In this document: one piece after another, positions 1-6,242 of the stretch
How the letters are laid out: every line of letters starts with the position of its first letter
Position numbering within the stretch: the stretch's first letter is position 1
Assembly (NCBI GenBank): GCA_002292165.1
Contig: DBBK01000026.1
Span: 1-19,720, forward strand
From: Brevundimonas sp. UBA986
Lineage (GTDB): Bacteria > Pseudomonadota > Alphaproteobacteria > Caulobacterales > Caulobacteraceae
Length of the DNA: 19,720 nt
Direction: 5' to 3'
Translations under genes and position numbers: made by a program
The notes under the pieces: generated by a model
The model's database searches: none
What the model saw: only the letters and a program-made list of their open reading frames with translations
What the model was told of the DNA's origin: nothing

Positions 1-509
1 CCGCAGCCGATGTAGCAGATCTTGTCGAAGGGGGCGTCCTCGCGCACCTTCGCCAGCGCGATCTCCGGCAGCACGGTGAAGTTCGAGAAGGTCGAGCAGC
101 CCATATAGTGGGCGATGGCCTGACCCTTGTAGCTGAAGCGGCTGGTGCCGTCGGGCATCAGCCCCTTGCCTTGGGTCGCGCGGATCGAGGTGCACAGGTT
201 GGTCTTGCGGCTGAGGCAGGATTTACACTGGCGGCACTCGGGGGTGTAGAGCGGGATGACGTGATCCCCGACCTCCAGCGAGGTCACGCCGGGTCCGACC
301 TCGACCACCACGCCCGCGCCTTCATGGCCCAGGATCGAGGGAAAGATGCCCTCCGAGTCCAGGCCGTCCAGCGTATAGGCGTCGGTGTGGCAGATGCCGG
401 TGGCCTTGATCTCGATCAGCACCTCGCCGGCGCGTGGCCCCTCCAGATCGACCTCGACGATCTCCAGCGGACGTTTGGCCTCGAAGGCGACGGCGGCGCG
501 GGTTTTCAT
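1..509 (-). CDS. frmA: S-(hydroxymethyl)glutathione dehydrogenase / class III alcohol dehydrogenase, 5' part
   Basis: Zinc- and NAD-dependent enzyme that oxidises S-hydroxymethylglutathione, the adduct of formaldehyde and glutathione, in the cytoplasm. Only the first 169 codons lie in the window; the 3' end runs off the left edge. The protein begins MKTRAAVAFEAKRPLEIVEV. Catalytic-zinc residues C40, H62 and E63 are visible (GIC-HTDAYTLDG, GHEGAG), as is the structural-zinc set C92, C95, C98, C106 (ECRQCKSC...NLC). The DGLDSEGIFPSILGHEG stretch is typical of class III rather than class I ADH. The start is supported by an AAGGA Shine-Dalgarno nine bases upstream. It is transcribed divergently from the 617 gene, so 510-616 must hold its promoter. 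An S-formylglutathione hydrolase partner, if any, would be outside the window. Confidence 0.95.
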   Translation of the reverse strand, partial: MKTRAAVAFEAKRPLEIVEVDLEGPRAGEVLIEIKATGICHTDAYTLDGLDSEGIFPSILGHEGAGVVVEVGPGVTSLEVGDHVIPLYTPECRQCKSCLSRKTNLCTSIRATQGKGLMPDGTSRFSYKGQAIAHYMGCSTFSNFTVLPEIALAKVREDAPFDKICYIGC

Positions 510-616
510 GGGGGAGGTCCTTTCCGTGAGTCTGGAAGGGTTCTAGCGGGCGGGCGCGCGGATCGAAACCACCTTGGCCGTTGCCAGCCATGATTGGATG
601 GTTCAGCGTCCCTGGC

Positions 617-1015
617 ATGAGACGCGTGAACCTTCTCGAAGCGTATCTCCCGCTCCGCCGATGGGTGGACAAGGTCCTGTCGAATCCCTCGCCGAGCATT
701 CAGGGCGGGGCCTTGGCGCCGGCCTGTCTGCTGCTTCTTCCCTTCACCCTGCTTGAGTGGGCGACGGATGGGGCCATGCCGGACTGGTTCTGGCTTCTTC
801 CAATCCCGTTGGCCCTGGCATGGACGGCGTTCGTCATCTGGCGGGCCGGTCGCCTGACAAGAGCGGCCTCGATCCTGAGCGCACACGACTACGACCGCAG
901 CGGCAAATTCCTGCTGCCGCCCGAATATGCGAACAGCGAGAGCAGTTTCGCCGCCGCTCGCCGTGCGCGACGCGAATCGTCACACGGGCGCGGTACGAGA
1001 TCGCATGGCTCATAG
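617..1015 (+). CDS. small membrane protein of unknown function, overlapping the sirtuin gene
   Basis: I do not recognise a family. The 132-residue product starts MRRVNLLEAYLPLRRWVDKV. It has a hydrophobic stretch at about residues 31-50 and a second at about 58-77, with the acidic, Trp-rich turn EWATDGAMPDWFW between them, so two membrane helices are likely. The C-terminal 50 residues are Arg/Ser/Ala-rich and look disordered. The stop codon lies inside the start of the sirtuin gene (11-base overlap), which suggests translational coupling. The start is uncertain: ATG at 590 and TTG at 581 are in frame, and none has a good Shine-Dalgarno. Support is moderate because high-GC DNA keeps spurious frames open. 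The clean hydrophobic pattern and lack of a better gene here favour a real gene. Confidence 0.55.
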   Translation: MRRVNLLEAYLPLRRWVDKVLSNPSPSIQGGALAPACLLLLPFTLLEWATDGAMPDWFWLLPIPLALAWTAFVIWRAGRLTRAASILSAHDYDRSGKFLLPPEYANSESSFAAARRARRESSHGRGTRSHGS

Positions 1016-1715
1016 GAACCTCGTCGTCCTGACCGGCGCCGGCGTCTCGGCGGAATCGGGCGTGCCGACCTTTCGCGGGGCGGACGGGCTGTGGGAGGGT
1101 CATCGGTTCGAGGATGTGGCGACGCCCGAAGCCTTCGCGCGCGACCCTGTGCTGGTGCAGCGGTTCTACAACCTGCGCCGCGCCGCCCTGCCGACGGTTC
1201 AGCCCAACGCCGCCCACCGGGCCCTGGCCGAGCTGGCTGCGCGATGGGAGGGCGACTTCCTGCTGGTGACCCAGAACGTCGACGACCTGCACGACCGCGC
1301 CGAAGCCGAGGCCCCGCCCGCGCCGGGCTTCGAGCTGATCCACATGCATGGCGAACTGCTGAAGGGGCGCTGCACCCGTTCAGGCGTCGTCAGCGACTGG
1401 ACCAGCGACATGGCCCCCGACGAGCCCTCCCCCGACCATCCCGAAGGCCGGATGCGGCCGCACATCGTCTGGTTCGGCGAAATGCCCTTGCACATGGATC
1501 GGATCGAGGCGGCGCTGGCGAGGTGCGACCTTTTCGTCTCCATCGGCACCTCGGGGACGGTCTATCCGGCGGCGGGCTTTGTCCAACTGGCCCGGATGGC
1601 CGGAGCGCGGACGGTGGAGATCAATCTGGAGCCGGGCGTGGGCGCCGGCGCCTTCGACGAGCGGATCTATGGCCCGGCGACGGAGACGGTCCCGGCCTTC
1701 CTCGCCGGGCTTTGA
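1005..1715 (+). CDS. cobB: NAD-dependent protein deacylase (class III sirtuin, CobB type)
   Basis: Sir2-family enzyme that removes acyl groups from lysines using NAD+. The 236-residue product has the Rossmann motif GAGVSAESGVPTFRG (residues 11-25), TQNVDDLH (89-96), catalytic H115 in MHGE, and GTSGTVYPAAGF near 181-192. Y55 and R58 form the YxxR motif that class III sirtuins use to bind succinyl, malonyl and glutaryl groups, so desuccinylase activity is plausible. Compared with E. coli CobB as I remember it, the segment after HGELLK keeps one cysteine (C123) but has no second zinc-binding Cys cluster; PDEPSPDHPEG stands in its place. The ATG at 1005 fits the sirtuin N-terminus; a longer in-frame start at 927 adds only Arg-rich low-complexity residues. 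The gene converges on the 1732 gene. Confidence 0.93.
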   Translation: MAHRNLVVLTGAGVSAESGVPTFRGADGLWEGHRFEDVATPEAFARDPVLVQRFYNLRRAALPTVQPNAAHRALAELAARWEGDFLLVTQNVDDLHDRAEAEAPPAPGFELIHMHGELLKGRCTRSGVVSDWTSDMAPDEPSPDHPEGRMRPHIVWFGEMPLHMDRIEAALARCDLFVSIGTSGTVYPAAGFVQLARMAGARTVEINLEPGVGAGAFDERIYGPATETVPAFLAGL

Positions 1716-1731
1716 CCACCGGCCTACACCT

Positions 1732-2406
1732 TCAGTTCAGCGGCAGCTGGATCATGGCGATGACGCCCCAGGCGCACTGCAGCACCGAGATGACCAGCAT
1801 GACGACGTGCAGGGCCGGCCGTCGAAACGCCTGGCCGATGCCGCCAAAGAAGAGGGCGCTGGCGAAGATGACGGTGGCGCGAACGAAGCCGTCGCCGATG
1901 TGGTTGGCCCTCTGGCCGTCCTCGAACATGGCCGAGGCCTGCGTCTCAAGGGCCGAGGCTTCGGCGCGGGCGGCCAGCCGGTATTCCGGCATGACGAAGG
2001 GGGTCGGCGGGGCGGCCGGATCGGTCAGGGGCCGGCGGGCTCGCCAGGCGGCGTGGGCGGTGCGGTATTCGGGGCGGAACCTCTGTTCGTAGAAGCCGGC
2101 CAGGCCGGTGTCGCCCCGCGCCTCGGCGTCCAGCCACTGGGTGAACATGACGATGTCGGCGGCCTCGATCTGGCCGGCCTGGATCTGACGCCGCGAGGCC
2201 TCGGTGCGCAGGGCGCCGGCCTGGCTGTAGGAGGCCGCCTGGTCCCCGTCCCACAGGGCCGCCTGATAGCCGGACCAGGAGGTCAGCAGCCCCGCGATCG
2301 ACAGGGTGACGGCGCTGGCGATGTCGGCATGACCGCCGATCCAGTGGACGACGCGGGACCAGAAGGTTTGGGGCGTGGCGGGCGCGATGTCAGCGGCGGT
2401 GGCCAT
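1732..2406 (-). CDS. membrane protein of unknown function, three predicted helices
   Basis: A 224-residue protein I cannot assign to a named family with confidence. One hydrophobic segment lies at about residues 28-46 (ASAVTLSIAGLL). A long soluble Ala/Gln/Glu-rich helical middle (about 50-170) follows, then two helices at about 173-193 and 197-219 (VIFASALFFGGIG, HVVMLVISVLQCAWGVIAMI). The pattern resembles small DUF4337-like proteins, but this is a resemblance only. It lies just downstream of the lipoprotein gene. If that gene's apparent frameshift is corrected, its stop is at 2422-2424, leaving 15 bases that contain a GGAG Shine-Dalgarno before this ATG, so the two form an operon. It converges on the sirtuin gene with 16 bases between stops. 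Confidence 0.8.
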   Translation of the reverse strand: MATAADIAPATPQTFWSRVVHWIGGHADIASAVTLSIAGLLTSWSGYQAALWDGDQAASYSQAGALRTEASRRQIQAGQIEAADIVMFTQWLDAEARGDTGLAGFYEQRFRPEYRTAHAAWRARRPLTDPAAPPTPFVMPEYRLAARAEASALETQASAMFEDGQRANHIGDGFVRATVIFASALFFGGIGQAFRRPALHVVMLVISVLQCAWGVIAMIQLPLN

Positions 2407-2421
2407 GGCGATCTCCGGGGA

Positions 2422-2526
2422 TCAACCCGCAGGGATGGTGACGAGTGGCGAGCGGGCGGCGCCGGTGTCGTCGTTGAGGGACATCAGGATCTGGGCCAGC
2501 AGGAAGGCACGGATGGAGGCGGTGTC
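2422..2526 (-). other. out-of-frame C-terminal tail of the 2484-3482 lipoprotein gene
   Basis: Thirty-four codons in a different minus-strand frame read DTASIRAFLLAQ, then ILMSLNDDTGAARSPLVT, then IPAG and stop. The tail joins the upstream frame after WFWIEQE if one base (for example a G, making GGAGGACACC) is restored at about 2526. It ends 15 bases before the ATG of the downstream membrane-protein gene, the spacing expected inside an operon. The junction has no slippery heptamer, so a sequencing error or recent one-base deletion is likelier than programmed frameshifting. Confidence 0.65.
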
Positions 2527-3482
2527 TCCTGTTCGATCCAGAACCAGCGCCCCCGCTGCTGGACCGCGACGTGGACCTGGTCGGGCGCCTTGGGGCCGGA
2601 GTGGACGCGGATCAGGTCGCCGGGGTCGAACCGGTCTTCGCCGGTCAGGTCGACCCCCTGCCCCATCTCCTGCAGCACCTCGATCATGGAGCGGGTGGTC
2701 AGGGCCAGTTCGTCCTTCGCCACCGGCTCGACGGCGAAGACAACGCGCATGTCGCGACCTTCGGGACGCAGGTTCAGCAGGTTGCTGAGGGTCGCCAGAT
2801 CGGCGCGGTCCTGGTCGGTCATCGTCTCCGACAACCGGGCGACGGAAGCCCAGACGCCGTCCTCCTGTTTCAGCCGGATGCTGAGGGCGCCCGAGGCCTG
2901 GAGCCGGCGCAGGGCTCCGACGACGACAGCGAAGTCGGGGTCTCCGGGGGTGGCGAAAAGCGGGGCTCTGGCGCCGGCGCGCACCCCGTTGATCGAGCGG
3001 ACGGCGATGTGGAACAGGTCGTCCGCCGCCCAGCCCGCCTCGATCATGCCCAGCAGGGAGGCGGGCGGAATGGGCGACAGCAGACTGCGCGCGAACCGCT
3101 CGCCGGACATGGGGGTGTAGGTGACCGTGGGGGTCTCGCGAAACAGGATGGAGCCGTCGGTATTGCCCGGGCTGTCGTCGACCGGGGGCGAGAGGTCCAG
3201 GTGCAAGCGGCCGCTGGTCTCGCGCGTGTACTGGCTGATCACCGAGGCGACGCTGAGGAAGCTGGGGGCGTCGCCAAAGCGCAGGGCGACGATGTTGGAC
3301 AGGAGCTCGGCCTTCTCGCTGTCGCGCAGGCGGACGGTGTAGTCGGCGCGGTCGATGCCGATGCGCTGCCCGCCCAGCCCGATGCAGCCCCCGCTCGTGA
3401 GAGCGAGGGAGACGACGCCGGCAAGGGTGACCAGACGGCTGGACATGGCGGCAGAAAAGCCGGATCGCCTCAGCCCCGCCAT
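2484..3482 (-). CDS. lipoprotein-like protein of unknown function, apparent 3' frameshift
   Basis: As it stands the frame encodes 332 residues. An internal ATG at 3446 gives a more usual signal peptide (MSSRLVTLAGVVSLALTSGGC), ending in a lipobox-like SGGC, so an outer-membrane or periplasmic lipoprotein is likely. The rest is a mixed alpha/beta soluble protein with no motif I recognise. The WFWIEQ segment should lie near the C-terminus. Directly after it the frame runs into PPPSVPSCWPRS and stops, while the next frame carries a more protein-like tail ending VTIPAG. Losing one base near 2526-2528 explains this; the restored protein would be about 341 residues. The gene leads a likely two-gene operon with the 1732 membrane protein. 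Function is unknown. Confidence 0.72.
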   Translation of the reverse strand: MAGLRRSGFSAAMSSRLVTLAGVVSLALTSGGCIGLGGQRIGIDRADYTVRLRDSEKAELLSNIVALRFGDAPSFLSVASVISQYTRETSGRLHLDLSPPVDDSPGNTDGSILFRETPTVTYTPMSGERFARSLLSPIPPASLLGMIEAGWAADDLFHIAVRSINGVRAGARAPLFATPGDPDFAVVVGALRRLQASGALSIRLKQEDGVWASVARLSETMTDQDRADLATLSNLLNLRPEGRDMRVVFAVEPVAKDELALTTRSMIEVLQEMGQGVDLTGEDRFDPGDLIRVHSGPKAPDQVHVAVQQRGRWFWIEQETPPPSVPSCWPRS

Positions 3483-3511
3483 CGGGCGAGGACCTGAGGG
3501 GCGGGTCAGGC

Positions 3512-3525
3512 GGGTTTGACCCGAT
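3512..3525 (+). promoter_or_regulatory. shared motif GGGTT-N4-CCGAT upstream of the sulfatase
   Basis: The sequence is GGGTTTGACCCGAT, 69 bases upstream of the sulfatase ATG. It matches elements at 5209, 10414 and 12202 exactly at the fixed positions and 7573 at eight of ten. Here GGGT and ACCC also form a small inverted repeat around TTG. Whether it is a sigma-factor element or an operator cannot be told from sequence alone. Confidence 0.5.
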
Positions 3526-3580
3526 CCCGGCTCGATCAGGGCGGCGCTACCCCTGCCCTACCTTTCAGTGGAGAACCGCC

Positions 3581-5119
3581 ATGCCGAACGGAAAACCGAA
3601 CATCCTCGTGATCTGGGGCGACGACATCGGGATCAGCAATCTGAGCTGCTACACCAAGGGATTGATGGGCTACCAGACGCCCAATATCGACCGTATCGCC
3701 AATGAAGGCATGCTGTTCACCGACAGCTATGGCGAACAGTCCTGCACCGCCGGCCGGTCCAGCTTCATCACCGGCCAGAGCGTGCTGCGGACGGGCCTGT
3801 CCAAGGTCGGGGCGCCGGCCGCGCCCGTGGGCATGAACGACAAGCTGGTGACCATCGCCGCCCTGCTGAAAGAGCAGGGCTACGCCACCGGCCAGTTCGG
3901 CAAGAACCACCTTGGCGACCTGAACCACATGCTGCCCACCAACCACGGCTTCGACGAGTTCTTCGGCAATCTGTACCACCTGAATGCGCAGGAAGAGCCG
4001 GAAATGTACGACTATTATCCGGACGCGGACTTTCCGAACTTCAAGAAGAAGAACGGGCCGCGCGACGTGGTGCACAGCTGGTCGACGGATGTCGACGACG
4101 ACACCACCCATGAGCGCTGGGGTCGGGTCGGCAAGCAGAAGATCGAGGAGACCGGCCAGCTGACCATCGAACGGATGGAGACCTGCGACGACGAGTTCGT
4201 GGAGGCGGCGGCCGACTTCATCAAGCGGGCGGACGGCGACGACAAGCCCTTCTTCGTCTGGCTCAACACCACCCACATGCACATGTTCACGCACACGAAG
4301 AAGGAGAGCCTGGGTCAGGCCGGGCGGTGGCAGTCGCCGTATCACGACACCATGATCGATCATGACAAGAACGTCGGCCAGATGCTGGATCTGCTCGATG
4401 AGCTGGGCCTGGCCGAGGACACCATCGTGGTCTATTCGACCGACAACGGGCCGCACCGCAACAGCTGGCCGGACGGGGGCACGACCCCGTTCCGCAGCGA
4501 GAAGGACACCAACTGGGAAGGCGGCTTCCGGGTGCCCGAACTGATCCGCTGGCCCGGGAAGATCAAGGCGGGCTCGATCTCCAACGAGATCATCCAGCAC
4601 CATGACTGGCTGCCGACCTTCCTTGCGGCGGCGGGCGAGCCGGACATCGTGGAGAAGGTCAAGAAGGGCGTGACGGCCAACGGCCGCACCTACAAGAACC
4701 ACATCGACGGGTTCAACCTGCTGCCCTATCTGACCGGCGAGGTCGACAAGTCTCCGCGCCAGCTGTTCGTCTATATCTCGGACGACGGCGACATCCTGGC
4801 GGTGCGCTACGACAACTGGAAGGTCGTGTTCATGGAGCAGCGACTGAAGGGCACCATGCAGCTGTGGGCCGAACCGTTCACGCCGCTGCGCCTGCCCAAG
4901 CTGTTCAACCTGAGGACCGATCCGTACGAGTACGCGGACATCACCTCGAACAGCTATTACGAGTGGTTCCTCTACCACGCCTACATCATCTACGGGGCGT
5001 GGGGCGTCGCCGACGGTTTCGCGGCCACCTTCAAGGACTTCCCGCCGGTGCAGAAGCCCAACAGCTTCACCATCGACGATGCGGTGGCGAAGATGGCGGA
5101 GGCCGGCGGGGCCGGCTGA
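3581..5119 (+). CDS. arylsulfatase (type I, formylglycine-dependent), no visible signal peptide
   Basis: Sulfatase-family (PF00884) hydrolase of sulfate esters, 512 residues. The nucleophile motif C-T-A-G-R is at residues 55-59 (SCTAGRSSFITGQ); C55 is the residue converted to formylglycine. Metal-site residues D14 and D15 (IWGDDIG) and D288-N289 (STDNGPH) are present. So are the usual active-site K108/H110 (GKNHLGD), H232 (NTTHMHMF) and K308. The N-terminus MPNGKPNILVIWGDD goes straight into the catalytic fold with no signal peptide, and no upstream ATG in frame was found, so a cytoplasmic location is predicted. The start has a GGAGA Shine-Dalgarno six bases upstream. No formylglycine-generating enzyme lies in the window, so maturation depends on one elsewhere. 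It is probably transcribed alone: inverted repeats follow the stop and the next gene has its own copy of the shared motif. The substrate is unknown. Confidence 0.95.
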   Translation: MPNGKPNILVIWGDDIGISNLSCYTKGLMGYQTPNIDRIANEGMLFTDSYGEQSCTAGRSSFITGQSVLRTGLSKVGAPAAPVGMNDKLVTIAALLKEQGYATGQFGKNHLGDLNHMLPTNHGFDEFFGNLYHLNAQEEPEMYDYYPDADFPNFKKKNGPRDVVHSWSTDVDDDTTHERWGRVGKQKIEETGQLTIERMETCDDEFVEAAADFIKRADGDDKPFFVWLNTTHMHMFTHTKKESLGQAGRWQSPYHDTMIDHDKNVGQMLDLLDELGLAEDTIVVYSTDNGPHRNSWPDGGTTPFRSEKDTNWEGGFRVPELIRWPGKIKAGSISNEIIQHHDWLPTFLAAAGEPDIVEKVKKGVTANGRTYKNHIDGFNLLPYLTGEVDKSPRQLFVYISDDGDILAVRYDNWKVVFMEQRLKGTMQLWAEPFTPLRLPKLFNLRTDPYEYADITSNSYYEWFLYHAYIIYGAWGVADGFAATFKDFPPVQKPNSFTIDDAVAKMAEAGGAG

Positions 5120-5120
5120 G

Positions 5121-5203
5121 CGCCCGCAAAATCCGGAAGGCCGAAGGGCCGGCGGGCGACCGTCGGTCCTTTGCCTAGAGGCCCCGAAGGCCGAGCTGGG
5201 CCT
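5121..5203 (+). terminator. possible terminator region after the sulfatase (two imperfect hairpins)
   Basis: Directly after the stop, CGCCCGC (5121-5127) pairs with GCGGGCG (5152-5158) around an inner CCGG/CCGG pair. Further on, AGGCCC (5179-5184) pairs with GGGCCT (5198-5203). No long T-run follows, so termination is inferred mainly from position between the sulfatase and the next gene's putative promoter. Confidence 0.35.
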
Positions 5204-5208
5204 TATGT

Positions 5209-5222
5209 GGGTTTCACCTGAT
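5209..5222 (+). promoter_or_regulatory. shared motif GGGTT-N4-CTGAT upstream of the HAD phosphatase
   Basis: The sequence is GGGTTTCACCTGAT, 74 bases upstream of the chosen HAD start at 5283. Together with 3512 it extends to GGGTTT-N-ACC-Y-GATCCCG, the closest pair in the set. Its position supports separate transcription of the HAD gene, and argues against starting that gene at the ATG at 5205, which would leave the motif inside the coding region. Confidence 0.5.
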
Positions 5223-5282
5223 CCCGCTCCGGCCGCAACCGTGGCTGTCTGGCCGCCTCTCTCCCATGTCAGCGGCCCGTTC

Positions 5283-6242
5283 ATGACCGAACCCCTCCCC
5301 TCCTGGCGCGCGGGCGCGATCCGCAAGGCCATCATCGGCTTCGTCGAGGCGGTGACGACCAAGGGGGCTCACTTCGTGCCCCCGGCCGAGCGGGTCGCCG
5401 TGTTCGACAATGACGGCACCCTGTGGTGCGAACAGCCGGTGCAGCCCCAGGTCGCCTTCTGCCAGGCCCGGCTGAAGCAGTTGGTCCGGACCAATCCGGG
5501 GCTGGCCGACCGCGCCCCCTACAAGGCCTTCCTCGACCACGACCTGGCGGCGCTGAAGGCTCTGGGCAAGCGCGGGGTGTTCGAGGTCGCCTTCGCTGTC
5601 CATGCCGGAATGACCGTCGAGACCTTCATCCGCTCGGCCAGAGATTGGCTGGCCGAAGCGCGTCATCCGCGGTTCGATCGCGCCTATACGGATCTGGTCT
5701 ACCAGCCCCAGCTGGAGCTGCTGGACTATCTGCGCGCCCACGATTTTCAGATCTGGATCGTCTCCGGCGGCGGCGCCGACTTCATCCGGGCCTTCGCCGA
5801 GGCCCGCTACGGCGTGCCGCCCGAGCGGGTGATCGGCAGCGCGGTGCGCACCCAGGTGCTGGACAGCAACGGCCATCTGGACCTGTTCAAACTGCCGCAC
5901 CTCGAGACCTTCGACGACCGCGAGGCCAAGACGGAGAACATCGGCCTTCACATCGGGCGGCGGCCGATCCTGGCGTTCGGCAACTCCGACGGCGACCTGT
6001 CGATGATGCGCTACACTCTGTCAGGCCCCGGCAAGCGGCTGGCCCTGTTGCTGCATCACGACGATGCGGATCGGGAGGTCGCCTATGACCGCGACTTCAT
6101 CCTGAGCCCGCTTTCCGAAGCCCTCGATCACGCCGACGGCTTCGGGCTGAAACGGGTCAGCATGAGCCGGGACTGGGCGTCGGTCTTTCCGGCCGTCTGC
6201 GAGGCGCAGCCGGTCAGGCGGGTCCGGCGGCGCGGCTTCTAG
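5283..6242 (+). CDS. HAD-family hydrolase / phosphatase
   Basis: Haloacid-dehalogenase-superfamily phosphohydrolase, 319 residues. Motif I is FDNDGTLW (D42 nucleophile, D44 acid/base), motif II is VSGGGADF (S161), a motif III lysine is probably K216, and motif IV is FGNSDGDLSMM (D236, D238). A large alpha-helical cap lies between motifs I and II (about 50-150). It resembles phosphoserine-phosphatase-like HAD enzymes, but the substrate cannot be read from sequence. No signal peptide is seen, so it is probably cytoplasmic like the sulfatase. The ATG at 5283 starts a plausible N-terminus (MTEPLPSWRAGAIRKAI) without a strong Shine-Dalgarno; earlier in-frame starts would overlap the sulfatase or the shared motif. 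Its stop overlaps that of the converging outer-membrane gene by three bases (CTAG). Confidence 0.9.
   Translation: MTEPLPSWRAGAIRKAIIGFVEAVTTKGAHFVPPAERVAVFDNDGTLWCEQPVQPQVAFCQARLKQLVRTNPGLADRAPYKAFLDHDLAALKALGKRGVFEVAFAVHAGMTVETFIRSARDWLAEARHPRFDRAYTDLVYQPQLELLDYLRAHDFQIWIVSGGGADFIRAFAEARYGVPPERVIGSAVRTQVLDSNGHLDLFKLPHLETFDDREAKTENIGLHIGRRPILAFGNSDGDLSMMRYTLSGPGKRLALLLHHDDADREVAYDRDFILSPLSEALDHADGFGLKRVSMSRDWASVFPAVCEAQPVRRVRRRGF

Noticed and set aside
927..1004. Longer N-terminus for the sirtuin
   Set aside because: The extra 26 codons are Arg/Ala-rich and read through the upstream gene. The sirtuin fold begins within a few residues of the ATG at 1005.
2523..2532. Programmed -1 frameshifting in the lipoprotein gene
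   Set aside because: The frame change has the right direction, but there is no X-XXY-YYZ slippery heptamer and no obvious downstream stem, so a missing base is simpler.
5079..5282. Upstream extension of the HAD gene, including ATG 5205
   Set aside because: The extension would overlap the sulfatase end or cover the shared motif at 5209. Its residues (Pro/Ala-rich) do not resemble the HAD N-terminus, which begins well at 5283.
3536..5362. A 608-codon open frame on the minus strand opposite the sulfatase
   Set aside because: The sulfatase active-site motifs are unmistakable on the plus strand. The antisense product is Val/Arg/His-rich low-complexity sequence and would overlap the HAD gene's 5' end.
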